Source of the DNA: Rhizobiales bacterium PAR1
GTDB taxonomy: Bacteria; Pseudomonadota; Alphaproteobacteria; Rhizobiales; Beijerinckiaceae
DNA length: 64,000 nucleotides
NCBI GenBank assembly: GCA_002256205.1
Contig: NKIW01000004.1
Location: 325,802 to 389,801 of the forward strand
Reading direction: 5' to 3'
Shown one piece after another: positions 16,327-24,845 of this stretch. Under the pieces are notes generated by a model that searched no databases, had not been told where the DNA came from, and saw only the letters and a list, made by a program, of their open reading frames with translations. Both the position numbers and the translations under genes were made by a program. Positions within the stretch are counted from its first letter, which is position 1; each line of letters starts with the position of its first letter.

Positions 16327-17340
16327 CTAGCGGGCGATCCGTACGGCCATGCCATCGGTAAAGTCAGGCTTGACCGGTGCGGCAAGCTCGGCACCTTCCT
16401 CGAGCCCGGAGATGATCTCGACGAGGCGGCTGCCCTTGATGCCGGTTGTGACGGAGACCATCCGCAGCTTGTCCTTTTCCACGACGAAAGCGACCGTCGG
16501 CTTGCCAACAGCCGTCCGAAGCGCCTCGGCAGGCGCGAGCAGCACGCCCTTTTTCTCGCGCACGACGATATTCGCTTCAACGCTCATACCGATGCGCAGC
16601 GGCGTCGAGTCCGGCAGGGCAAGATAGGCGCGGAAGGTCTTGGTGGTCGGATCGCCCTTGGGGGTTACGGTCGCAACAGCAGCAGAGAGGCCGCCTTGCG
16701 GGAAGCCATCGTTGCGCAGAAGCGCGACCTGCCCTTGCACCACCTTGGCGATATCCTCCTCATTGACATCCGCGACGACCTGCAAGGGCTTGGGCTGGCC
16801 GACCCAGAACAATACGTCGGTCGTCACCGGAATATCGCCGACCTGCCCGTCAGCGCGGAGCACCGTGCCATCTTTCGGTGCAACGAGCAGATAATCCGTG
16901 AGGCGTGCGGTCAGGGCCGCGATCTGGCTGTCGAGCTGACGGAGTTCGTTTTCGGCGCGCTCCAGCGTCAGGCGGGTCGTCGCACCCCGCGAAATCAGGT
17001 CAGCGGTACGGTTCACCTCGCTCTGCGCGAAATCACGCTTGGCGCTGATCTGCCGCAACTCGGCTTGTGCCGCCGTATCATCGAGTTTCGCAAGGATATC
17101 GCCCTTGCGGACAACCTTGCCTTCGCAGGTGCAGTGATCAACGATTCGCGCACGCAGCAGCGGCAGCACCTTCGACCACGTTACCGGCTCGATGGTCCCC
17201 GTTGCGTAGACAACTTCGGCAACATCGCCACGCGTGAGCTTTGTGACCGGGATGACGGGGCCGCGCAGGAACATGAAGTAACCGGCAACGCCCGAAAAAA
17301 GCACCGCAGCCAGTGCGAGCCAACGTCCGAAACCCTTCAT
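16327..17340 (-). CDS. HlyD/RND-family periplasmic adaptor of the ABC exporter
   Basis: 337 residues from ATG 17340, which has a GGAGAAAATGGC upstream sequence; earlier in-frame ATGs lack homology. A single N-terminal membrane anchor (LALAAVLFSGVAGYFMFL) precedes a lipoyl/barrel-sandwich hybrid domain split by a short coiled-coil hairpin (VVRKGDILAKLDDTAAQAELRQ and ENELRQLDSQIAALTARL), then beta-barrel domains. The barrel-sandwich signature KDGTVLRADGQVGDI is visible. It would link the inner-membrane permease to an outer-membrane channel encoded elsewhere. First gene of the three-gene operon; 17-base gap to the permease. Confidence 0.87.
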   Translation of the reverse strand: MKGFGRWLALAAVLFSGVAGYFMFLRGPVIPVTKLTRGDVAEVVYATGTIEPVTWSKVLPLLRARIVDHCTCEGKVVRKGDILAKLDDTAAQAELRQISAKRDFAQSEVNRTADLISRGATTRLTLERAENELRQLDSQIAALTARLTDYLLVAPKDGTVLRADGQVGDIPVTTDVLFWVGQPKPLQVVADVNEEDIAKVVQGQVALLRNDGFPQGGLSAAVATVTPKGDPTTKTFRAYLALPDSTPLRIGMSVEANIVVREKKGVLLAPAEALRTAVGKPTVAFVVEKDKLRMVSVTTGIKGSRLVEIISGLEEGAELAAPVKPDFTDGMAVRIAR

Positions 17341-17545
17341 GCCATTTTCTCCATCCGGCGATCTGATGGCGGGTGCGCCGCTCCCTGACCTAGCGGAGTT
17401 CAGCCCGGTAGCGAGATGATGTCCATCAAAATTGATCCCGCCAATTTGAAAGGGAGGCGAAGCATACCGCGCGGGTTGTATTTCCAGCCGGAAGCCCCAC
17501 ACTCTTTTCCAACGGCGTCATCGGACGCCCCTTCAGGATCTCCCC

Positions 17546-18562
17546 ATGACCGCCTTCTCGATTCTCGATCTCGCCCCGGTGCCGGAAGGCTGCCGCCCCG
17601 GCGATGCCTTGCGCAACACCATCGACCTCGCCCGTCATGCCGATGGCCTCCGCTACACACGGTACTGGCTCGCCGAACATCACAACATGGTGGGGATCGC
17701 GAGCGCGGCGACCGCCGTCGTGATCGGGCAGGTGGCGGCGGCAACGCAGCGCATCCGCGTCGGCGCCGGTGGAATCATGCTGCCGAACCATGCGCCGATG
17801 GTGATTGCCGAGCAATTCGGCACGCTGGAAGAGCTTTTTCCGGGCCGGATCGATCTCGGTCTTGGCCGTGCACCGGGGACGGATCAGCGCACGCTCCGCG
17901 CCCTGCGCATCGACCCGATGGAGGCCGACCGCTTCCCCGACGATGTGCTTGAATTGCAGGCGTTTCTGGCGGATCCGGCACCGGGACAGCCGATTCGCGC
18001 CGTGCCGGGCTTTGGCACCCATGTGCCGCTATGGATCCTCGGTTCCAGCCATTTCGGCTCGCAACTCGCGGCCATGCTGGGCCTACCCTACGCTTTCGCC
18101 TCGCACTTCGCGCCCGATGCACTCGATAGCGCACTCCAGATCTACCGCAGCCAATTCCGCCCCTCGGCGCAGATGCAGCACGCTTATGCCGCTGCCGGTG
18201 TGAATGTGATCGCAGCGGAGACGGATGAAGAGGCGCAACATCTTTTCACCTCGGCGCAACAGCGTGCTGCGGGGATTTTCCGCGGCGTACGCGGCTATCT
18301 GCCACCACCAATCGACGATATCGAGACCTACTGGAGCCCGATGGAAAAGGTTCAGGCGAGCCGCATGCTGGCCTGCTCGATTGTCGGCTCGCCCGATACG
18401 GTCAGGAAAGGGTTGGAGGCCTTCATTGCCCGCACCGGGGCGGATGAACTCATTGTCGCCGCCGCGATTTTCGATCACGAGGCGCGGAAACGCTCCTATT
18501 CTATCCTCGATGAGGTCGCAGCGGAGTTCCGGGACAGGCCTGCGATGGCGGCTGCCGGCTAA
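17546..18562 (+). CDS. LLM-class flavin-dependent oxidoreductase (luciferase-like, MsnO8 type)
   Basis: 338 residues, a single TIM-barrel luciferase-like monooxygenase. Motifs: [49 protein letters not shown], all standard for the F420/FMN-binding LLM group annotated MsnO8. The substrate cannot be read from sequence. The gene is preceded by CAGGATC and is convergent with a nitronate-monooxygenase-like gene, 2 bases between stops. No dedicated flavin reductase is adjacent. Confidence 0.87.
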   Translation: MTAFSILDLAPVPEGCRPGDALRNTIDLARHADGLRYTRYWLAEHHNMVGIASAATAVVIGQVAAATQRIRVGAGGIMLPNHAPMVIAEQFGTLEELFPGRIDLGLGRAPGTDQRTLRALRIDPMEADRFPDDVLELQAFLADPAPGQPIRAVPGFGTHVPLWILGSSHFGSQLAAMLGLPYAFASHFAPDALDSALQIYRSQFRPSAQMQHAYAAAGVNVIAAETDEEAQHLFTSAQQRAAGIFRGVRGYLPPPIDDIETYWSPMEKVQASRMLACSIVGSPDTVRKGLEAFIARTGADELIVAAAIFDHEARKRSYSILDEVAAEFRDRPAMAAAG

Positions 18563-18564
18563 TA

Positions 18565-19641
18565 TCATCCCAGCAGCGCCTCTGTTTCGCGCCAGAGACG
18601 CGCAACGATTTCGGCAGCGGGCTCGACCCGCGCCATCTTGGCGGATTGCCCGGCCCAAGCCTGCATACGCTGGAGATCGTTGCTCTTGATGCCCTGTTCG
18701 CGCAGCGCGCGCGTCATGCCGCGCTGGATCGGGTAAGGGGCGGGGCGGGGCACCTCGGGTGCGGCGCTGGCGCGAACATAATCGGTCGCAATGCCGCGCC
18801 CGGCGCGACCGCTGAAGGCGCGCGTGAGTGTGGTTTCCTCTGGCTTTGTTGCGCCAAGTGCATCCGCCCATGCCGGCGCAATTTTCGCCTCCGGCGCGCG
18901 GAGGAAAGCCGTACCGATCTGTACCGCGCTTGCGCCGAGAACAAGGCTCGCAAGGATCGTGCGGCCATCCGCGATCCCACCGGTCGCGATGATGGGGCGT
19001 GACACCGCATCCGCAACAGCAGGGATCAGGGAAAGCAGCCCGACGGCTTCTGCCTCCGCAGGTTCGGAGGTGAATGCGCCACGATGGCCGCCCGCCTCGA
19101 AGCCCTGTACGGCGATGATATCCGCACCGGCCTTCTCAGCCGCAAGCGCGTCGCGAACCGTGGTCACAGCGGCAACCCACGGGATGCCGCGCGCCTTGAG
19201 TTCACGCACCTTGTCCGGTTCGAAGAGCCCCATCACCGAAGCGGCCGCATCGGGCTTCGAATCGAGCAGCGCCTGGAATTGCGCCTCATAATCCTGCAGC
19301 GGCGTATCGGCATCACCGGGAAAGACGGGCGGCCCCCATTGCTCGAGATGGCGCCGCACCGCACCTTCGTGCATCGCATCACGCCGGGGTGGTGCATCCG
19401 GCACCCAGAGATTGATCTGGACCGGCCCCTTGGAAGCAGCTCTGAAATCCGCCATCCATTTTGCGATGGCCTCCGGTGTCAGCATCAGCGCGCCGAGCGC
19501 ACCCATTGCCCCCGCATTGGCGACGGCAATGGAAAGCTCAACCGGGCAGGCCCCAGCCATCGGCGCGAGTGCGATGGGGATGGAAAGACCGGTCTGACGG
19601 CAAAAGGCATCGGTACGGGCGCGTACGGCGGCGAGCGTCAT
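18565..19641 (-). CDS. Nitronate monooxygenase (2-nitropropane dioxygenase family)
   Basis: About 358 residues. FMN-dependent TIM barrel with IALAPMAGACPVELSIAVANAG at the N-terminus (broken pattern of the NMO family), GADIIAVQGFEAGGHRGAF (the catalytic-histidine region; H in GGHRG) and IIATGGIADGRTILASLVLGA (phosphate-binding loop), plus VQIGTAFL. Oxidises alkyl nitronates such as propionate-3-nitronate to carbonyl compounds and nitrite. Start ATG 19641, with a TTG codon immediately before it. Not obviously linked to neighbours; a 100-base gap separates it from the GntR gene. Confidence 0.88.
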   Translation of the reverse strand: MTLAAVRARTDAFCRQTGLSIPIALAPMAGACPVELSIAVANAGAMGALGALMLTPEAIAKWMADFRAASKGPVQINLWVPDAPPRRDAMHEGAVRRHLEQWGPPVFPGDADTPLQDYEAQFQALLDSKPDAAASVMGLFEPDKVRELKARGIPWVAAVTTVRDALAAEKAGADIIAVQGFEAGGHRGAFTSEPAEAEAVGLLSLIPAVADAVSRPIIATGGIADGRTILASLVLGASAVQIGTAFLRAPEAKIAPAWADALGATKPEETTLTRAFSGRAGRGIATDYVRASAAPEVPRPAPYPIQRGMTRALREQGIKSNDLQRMQAWAGQSAKMARVEPAAEIVARLWRETEALLG

Positions 19642-19740
19642 CAAAGGTTCCTCCTGTTGGCGGGGAACCTAGCCGAGCTGGTGCATCCATCGCCAGCCGG
19701 ATTTTCTCATGCTCGGTGAGCAAAACTCCTCACGAACGGA

Positions 19741-20463
19741 TCAGGGCTTGCCCACCTGAAGCATGGCGGTATGTGCGGGCAAATCGCGATCCTCGAAGAG
19801 ATCCGGAAAATTCTGGGCGATCAGCGGCAGGGCAATCAGGATTTCGCGCAAATGACGGCGCGTCGCGAGTTCCGCCGCATCCGGATCACGCTGCGCCAGC
19901 GCTTCCACGATGGCTGTATGCTGCTGCACGAGGATGGTCATCGGCGTTGCGTGCCAGAGGCCGAGATAGCGCACGCGATCGGTTTGCGCGCGCGCACCTT
20001 CAACAATCCGCGAAGCGTAATCACAATCCACGACATCGGCGATAGCGCGGTGAAAGGCATCATCGAGCACATTGAGCTGGCGATGATCCGCGTTCGCGAC
20101 CGACTCACGTTGACGCTCGATGCAGGCGTAGAGGCCATCAATCTGCGCGTTGGTCATCATCTGGCTGGCGCTGCGGGCAATGCCAACTTCCACCGCCTCA
20201 CGCACGAAGCGGGCATTCGCCACCTCGCGCACCGAGATTTTCACAACAAACGTGCCGCGATTGGGCAGGATTTGCAGGAGGCCGGCTTCAGAGAGCTTGA
20301 TAAAGGCTTCGCGCACCGGCTGCCGACTGACGCCAAAGCGGCTCGCAATCTCCTTCTCCGAGAGCGCCTCGCCGGGGCGAAGCGTCATCTCGATGATCGC
20401 CTGCCGCAGCTTGGCAAAAAGCTGAGGGGCAATCGGGTCCTTGGGCCGGAGCGTGGCGTCCAT
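19741..20463 (-). CDS. GntR family regulator, FadR/FCD subgroup
   Basis: 240 residues. N-terminal winged helix (KLRQAIIEMTLRPGEALSEKEIASRFGVSRQPVREAF) followed by an all-helical FCD ligand-binding domain with the metal-ligand pattern DDAFHRAI, and QHTAIVEAL near the C-terminus. FCD regulators sense small organic acids or amino acids. It begins 12 bases after the second permease of the transporter, so it is probably the last gene of that operon and a local repressor of it. A TetR gene stands at the other end of the same unit. Confidence 0.88.
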   Translation of the reverse strand: MDATLRPKDPIAPQLFAKLRQAIIEMTLRPGEALSEKEIASRFGVSRQPVREAFIKLSEAGLLQILPNRGTFVVKISVREVANARFVREAVEVGIARSASQMMTNAQIDGLYACIERQRESVANADHRQLNVLDDAFHRAIADVVDCDYASRIVEGARAQTDRVRYLGLWHATPMTILVQQHTAIVEALAQRDPDAAELATRRHLREILIALPLIAQNFPDLFEDRDLPAHTAMLQVGKP

Positions 20464-20475
20464 CAGCCGGCCATT

Positions 20476-21315
20476 TCAGTTCGCCTCGCGCTTGGCCCGC
20501 GCGACGATCTGGGTCGGGTTGACGAAGCGCAACGCGATAATCAGCCAGACGAGCGTGGTCAGCATGTAGATCACCGCCATCGCGTCGATCGACTGCACCG
20601 CGCGAACACCCGCCGCGAAGACCGAATAGTAGAGCGCGACGACCAGCGTCTGGCTCGTTGGTCCGGCCGTGAGGAAGGTGAGTTCGAACATCGCGATAGT
20701 GCGCACTAGGACGAGCAAGAGCGCCGCCAGCACACCCGGCGTCAGGATCGGCAGCAGCACATGCAGGAAAACCTGCCGCGTATTAGCGCCGAACACTCGC
20801 GCCGCCGATTCAATGCGCGGATCGACCTGCTCGATGAAGGGGATCATCACGAGAATGACAAAGGGCACCGTCGGCACAAGGTTCGCCAGAATGACGCCAG
20901 TGATCGAGCCGCCAAGGCCAACCTTGTAGAGCACTGTCGCCAGCGGAATACCGAAGGTGACAGGCGGCACAAGGATCGGCAGCAGGAAGAGGATCATCAC
21001 CAGCTGCTTGCCGGGGAAATTCCGTCGCGCCATGGCATAAGCGACCGGCACACCGATCAGGCCCGAGAGGAACACCACGGCAAAGACGATCTGGAAGGTG
21101 ACGGTCAGCACGTCATCGAGCTGGAACTCGGCCCAGGCCGAGAAGTACCAGCGCGTGGTGAAGCCTGCCGGCAGCCATGTGCCGAGCCAGCGGGTCGCGA
21201 ACGAGCTTGTCACCACCGAGCCGATCAGGCCGAGCAGATTGATAAGGAAGAGGCCGACCAGCGTCCAGATTGCGAACGCCCAGAGCCGTGCCGAGATGGT
21301 GGTATCCTTCGGCAT
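20476..21315 (-). CDS. ABC transporter permease, PotC type
   Basis: 279 residues, six transmembrane helices expected. The inner-membrane EAA-like loop reads IESAARVFGANTRQVFLHVLLPILTPG, the conserved contact with the ATPase. Family: 2-component permeases of polyamine/iron/phosphonate-type importers. It follows the PotB-type permease after 3 bases and pairs with it. Substrate unresolved; the linked sulfatase-fold hydrolase suggests an ester or its product. Confidence 0.87.
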   Translation of the reverse strand: MPKDTTISARLWAFAIWTLVGLFLINLLGLIGSVVTSSFATRWLGTWLPAGFTTRWYFSAWAEFQLDDVLTVTFQIVFAVVFLSGLIGVPVAYAMARRNFPGKQLVMILFLLPILVPPVTFGIPLATVLYKVGLGGSITGVILANLVPTVPFVILVMIPFIEQVDPRIESAARVFGANTRQVFLHVLLPILTPGVLAALLLVLVRTIAMFELTFLTAGPTSQTLVVALYYSVFAAGVRAVQSIDAMAVIYMLTTLVWLIIALRFVNPTQIVARAKREAN

Positions 21316-21318
21316 ATC

Positions 21319-22218
21319 TCACCCCTTCGCTGCGGCAACGGGGCCGCGATAGACCAGAGACCGGAGTGCGAGTACCAGCGCGACCACGCCGAGCTGCGTC
21401 ACCCCCATGATCATCGCAATGGCCGAGGCCATGGGATAATCATATTCCTCGGTAGCGGCTTGATAGGCGGCAATCGAGATCACGCGGGTCGCATTGGCAG
21501 GATCACCGACGAGCACAGCAGAAGGCAGCACCGAATAGGCCTGCACGAACGCCAGACAGAACGTGATCGCAAGGCCGGGCAGCAGAAGCGGGAAGAACAC
21601 CTCGCGGAAGCGATTGCGCGCGTTGGCCCCCAGCGTCGCGGCTGCCTGCTCCAGCGAAGGGTCAATGCCCGTCACATAGGAGAGGATCAGCAGGAAGGTG
21701 AACGGAAAGCCGGTGATCACGAGGCTGATGAACACCCCCCAATAATTGTTCACGAGCTTCAGGGGTGCGGAAATCAAACCGAAGGTCAGGAGGATGCGGT
21801 TAAACCAGCCCTGTGGGCCGAGATAGAAAATCATCCCCTCCGCCACCAGCACGGTACCGAGCGTGATGGGGAGAATGAGCAGCGTCGTAAGAAGCCGCTG
21901 ATTGCGCATGAGGCGTACGCGGAACGCAATCGGTAGCGAGATCAAGAGGTTGATCAGCGTCACCGGCAGTGCGAGCCGCATCGTGGTCCAGATGGTGTTG
22001 TAGAGAAAGGGTTGCGAGAAGAACTTCTCGTAATTCGCCAGTGCGCCGCCCACCTTCGGTTGAAACGAGAGCCAGAGGCCGTAACAGAACGGGTACACAA
22101 ACAGCGCGAAGATAAAAATGATGCCTGGCAAGATGAGCAGCGTCGTGCCGTCGATCCCCTTCTCAGCGAGCCGGGTGCGCAGGGAGACGCGCTCTTCGTT
22201 CAGCGTTGCCCCGCTCAT
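21319..22218 (-). CDS. ABC transporter permease, PotB type
   Basis: 299 residues with six predicted transmembrane helices beginning at GTTLLILPGIIFIFALFVYPF. EAA-type loop: LEQAAATLGANARNRFREVFFPLLLPG. Works with the PotC-type partner to form the heterodimeric pore. The start codon region overlaps the end of the ATPase gene (4-base overlap), indicating coupled expression. Confidence 0.87.
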   Translation of the reverse strand: MSGATLNEERVSLRTRLAEKGIDGTTLLILPGIIFIFALFVYPFCYGLWLSFQPKVGGALANYEKFFSQPFLYNTIWTTMRLALPVTLINLLISLPIAFRVRLMRNQRLLTTLLILPITLGTVLVAEGMIFYLGPQGWFNRILLTFGLISAPLKLVNNYWGVFISLVITGFPFTFLLILSYVTGIDPSLEQAAATLGANARNRFREVFFPLLLPGLAITFCLAFVQAYSVLPSAVLVGDPANATRVISIAAYQAATEEYDYPMASAIAMIMGVTQLGVVALVLALRSLVYRGPVAAAKG

Positions 22219-23291
22219 GCTTTCGCTCCATCGAAAACCAGCGTCCGCTCCGGCATTCCGCGCAGGCGGATGCGTTCGCCAACGCCGTGGCGGTGGTGCG
22301 AGGAGAAATGGAGCTCCGTGCCCTGATCGGTCATCGCAAGGCCGTGGAATTCAGAGCCGCGATATTCAATCGCCGTGACCTTGGCACCGAAAGAGCCGGC
22401 TTCGCCACCGCCGGTCATATCCGTCGAGAGATCTTCAGGGCGAAGCGCGACCACGGCGGCATCGCCGGAGAAACTCCCCTGAAGCAGGCCAACGAGTTCG
22501 CCGCCACCAATATCGATGCGGGCGGTAGCACCATCGCGCGAAACGATCTTCCCCGCGAGGCGGTTGCGATAGCCCATGAAGTCCGCAACGCCGACATCCG
22601 CCGGGCGTGCATAAAGATCTTCCGGCGTGCCGACCTGCCGGATTTCTCCCTCGCGCAGGACGACGATGCGATCCGCCAGCGAAAGCGCCTCTTCCTGATC
22701 GTGGGTGACATAGATAGTCGTCGAGCCGAGGCTTGAATGGATGCGGCGGATTTCCTGCCGCATTTCAAGCCGGAGCTTGGCATCGAGGTTCGAGAGCGGC
22801 TCATCCATCAGCACGAGCGGTGGCTCGATCACAATGGCGCGGGCAATCGCGACGCGCTGCTGCTGGCCACCCGAGAGCTGGCCCGGCAGCTTCGCTTCCT
22901 GCCCTTGCAGGCGGACGAGGTTGACGGCTTCCGCGACCCGACGGTCGATCTCGGATTTCGCGACACCGCGCATCCTGAGGCCGAAGCCGATATTCTTCGC
23001 AACGCTCATGTGCGGAAAGAGCGCATAGTTCTGGAACACCATGCCGAAGCCGCGCTCTTCGGGGCGCAGGTCATCGATGCGCCGGTCATCCAGCATGATC
23101 TTGCCACCGGAGAGCGAAAGGAGCCCGGCGATGCAATTAAGCGCCGTGGTTTTTCCGCAGCCCGAGGGGCCGAGAAGCGCAATGAACTCGCCGCGCTTGA
23201 TGGTGAGCGAGATGCCCTTCAGCGCATTGAAGCCGCCAAATTCGCGCCGGATGGTATCAAGGCGCAATTCGTTGAATTCCGGTGATTTCAT
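22215..23291 (-). CDS. ABC transporter ATP-binding protein, PotA type
   Basis: 358 residues from ATG 23291; the frame extends upstream without homology. Complete nucleotide-binding domain: Walker [18 protein letters not shown]-loop [13 protein letters not shown], signature [15 protein letters not shown], Walker [14 protein letters not shown]-loop [11 protein letters not shown]-terminal TOBE domain follows (about residues 270-350), as usual for PotA/UgpC/FbpC ATPases, which energise import and can be allosterically regulated there. It lies 192 bases after its binding-protein gene. Confidence 0.9.
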   Translation of the reverse strand: MKSPEFNELRLDTIRREFGGFNALKGISLTIKRGEFIALLGPSGCGKTTALNCIAGLLSLSGGKIMLDDRRIDDLRPEERGFGMVFQNYALFPHMSVAKNIGFGLRMRGVAKSEIDRRVAEAVNLVRLQGQEAKLPGQLSGGQQQRVAIARAIVIEPPLVLMDEPLSNLDAKLRLEMRQEIRRIHSSLGSTTIYVTHDQEEALSLADRIVVLREGEIRQVGTPEDLYARPADVGVADFMGYRNRLAGKIVSRDGATARIDIGGGELVGLLQGSFSGDAAVVALRPEDLSTDMTGGGEAGSFGAKVTAIEYRGSEFHGLAMTDQGTELHFSSHHRHGVGERIRLRGMPERTLVFDGAKA

Positions 23292-23388
23292 GATCTCGGC
23301 CAGCCCTCGAAAAGCGGGGAATTGTCGTGACAAAATACGAGCAGCGAGGCCGGCTTTCAGGCAGCCAGCCCCTTGGTTTGGTGCATAG

Positions 23389-23410
23389 GCCCGCCCCGGC
23401 AAGGGCGGGC
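23389..23410. other. GC-rich inverted repeat between binding protein and ATPase genes
   Basis: 8-bp stem GCCCGCCC/GGGCGGGC with a 6-base loop, in the 192-base gap between the binding-protein gene and the ATPase gene. There is no T-run, so it is not a classical terminator. Such hairpins commonly protect the 3' end of binding-protein mRNA and reduce downstream expression; that role is inferred. Confidence 0.4.
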
Positions 23411-23439
23411 TTCCGTTCGGTGAAATCCGTTACTCCGCC

Positions 23440-23493
23440 CTGCTCAAGTGCTTGGCCCTGCTCAAGTGCTTGGCCTTGCCCAATTACTTGGAC
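23440..23493. repeat. 18-bp tandem repeat at the 3' end of the binding-protein gene
   Basis: Two identical 18-bp units (CTGCTCAAGTGCTTGGCC) at 23440-23457 and 23458-23475, with a diverged third unit at 23476-23493 that contains the stop codon of the binding-protein gene. If the TAA were read through, the frame would continue for 17 codons with the repeated peptide KHLSRA. Confidence 0.85.
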
Positions 23494-24674
23494 TTACGCG
23501 AACCGATTTCCTCGTCCCACTTGCGGAAGGCGAGGACCATCTTGTCCGGCATCAGCGGCAGCTCAATAGGATTGTTGGCGATCAGGTCAGCATAGGCCGC
23601 GCGGCCGAATTCCTTGATCGCGGCCTGGCTTTCAGCCGGTGCCATTTCGAGCGTCACGCCCTTCACAGCCGGACCCGGATAGAAGTAGCCCTCGTCGTAG
23701 GTGTAGGCCTGCTGTTCCTTGGTGAGGAGAAAATTCATCAAGTCTATGACGACATTGAGCTTTTCGGCTGATATGCCCTTCGGCACGCACATGTAATGTG
23801 CATCGGCCACCCAGCGGAAATTCTTCAGTGCCGCGATTTCGGCATTCTTCGGCACGACGCCGAGAACGCGCGGGTTGATATCCCAGCCGGTCGTCGAGGC
23901 GATCATATCGACGGTGCCTTCACCGAGGGCCTTCATCGTCGGGGTGGTGCCCGCCGGATAGGTGTCGATGTTCTCGCCAAGTTCGCGCAGATAAGCCCAG
24001 GTCTTGTCCCAGCCGTTGACCGGATCCTGCGGATCCTTGTCCCCGAGGAGATAGGGGATACCCATGATAAAGGTACGGCCCGGACCCGAGTTCGCCGGGC
24101 GGGCATACATGAACTTGCCCTTGTTGGCCTTGGCCCATGCGAGAAGCTCCTCGGCCGTCTTCGGCACGGTCTTTACCTTGTCCGGCATGTACTCGAGAAG
24201 CGGACCCGAGGGATAATAGGTCACGACAACGCCCTGCCCCTGCGCGAGACCCTGCATGCGATAGGCAGGCTCCAGGAAAATTTCCTTGAGGTTCGGCAGG
24301 TTCGCAGACTGCGTGCCGAGAAGGTCGATCCAGAGCTTCTGATCAAGGCCGGCCGAGAGCACGTCCGTGCCGGTCAACACGAGGTCGATATCGACGCGGT
24401 TGGCGTCCTGCTGGGCCTTGATCTTGCCCGGCAGCTCCGGAGCCGGCGACTTGGTGAAGGTGATGCGTGAAACCCAATCCGGCTTGGCCTTGCGGTAATT
24501 CTCGATGGCCTTCTGCGTCAGCGCCAGATTGCCGGCGACATCCATGATGTTCAGCGCGACCGGGGCCGAGGGCTTGGTCGGCGCGGCAAAAACCGGCATG
24601 CCGCTCGAAGCCAGAACCGCGAGGCCCGCCGAGGTCTTCAGCAGATGGCGGCGATCAATACCCTTGTGTGACAT
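23484..24674 (-). CDS. ABC transporter substrate-binding protein (PotD/iron-type class)
   Basis: 396 residues from ATG 24674. N-terminal twin-arginine-like signal (DRRHLLKTSAGLAVLASSG, cleavage near VFAAP), then a periplasmic binding fold: ALNIMDVAGNLALTQKAIENY, GTDVLSAGLDQKLW, and a C-terminal EQQAYTYDEGYFYPGPA segment. The class serves polyamine, putrescine, thiamine, iron or phosphonate-type importers; the substrate is not determined by motif. It is the first transporter gene after the sulfatase, from which it is separated by 171 bases. Confidence 0.87.
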   Translation of the reverse strand: MSHKGIDRRHLLKTSAGLAVLASSGMPVFAAPTKPSAPVALNIMDVAGNLALTQKAIENYRKAKPDWVSRITFTKSPAPELPGKIKAQQDANRVDIDLVLTGTDVLSAGLDQKLWIDLLGTQSANLPNLKEIFLEPAYRMQGLAQGQGVVVTYYPSGPLLEYMPDKVKTVPKTAEELLAWAKANKGKFMYARPANSGPGRTFIMGIPYLLGDKDPQDPVNGWDKTWAYLRELGENIDTYPAGTTPTMKALGEGTVDMIASTTGWDINPRVLGVVPKNAEIAALKNFRWVADAHYMCVPKGISAEKLNVVIDLMNFLLTKEQQAYTYDEGYFYPGPAVKGVTLEMAPAESQAAIKEFGRAAYADLIANNPIELPLMPDKMVLAFRKWDEEIGSRKSK

Positions 24675-24845
24675 GGTGTCCTGTCCTCTCTGGAACCGCT
24701 GCGGAAGCGCGGTCGATGCGTGTCCTCGATCGGCGCTCTTGAGCATCGTGGCATGGGTCTCCCCCGCCTCAATCCGGCACCGTCATACCACCATACCGGT
24801 TTGTCACGTTTTGGCAAGAGGGCTGATTCAGTCGGTCTGGTCGCT

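Noticed and set aside
24775-24810. CATACC direct repeats between sulfatase and binding-protein genes as an operator
   Set aside because: Only a 6-bp ACCGGT palindrome and a short direct repeat; too weak to assign to TetR or GntR.
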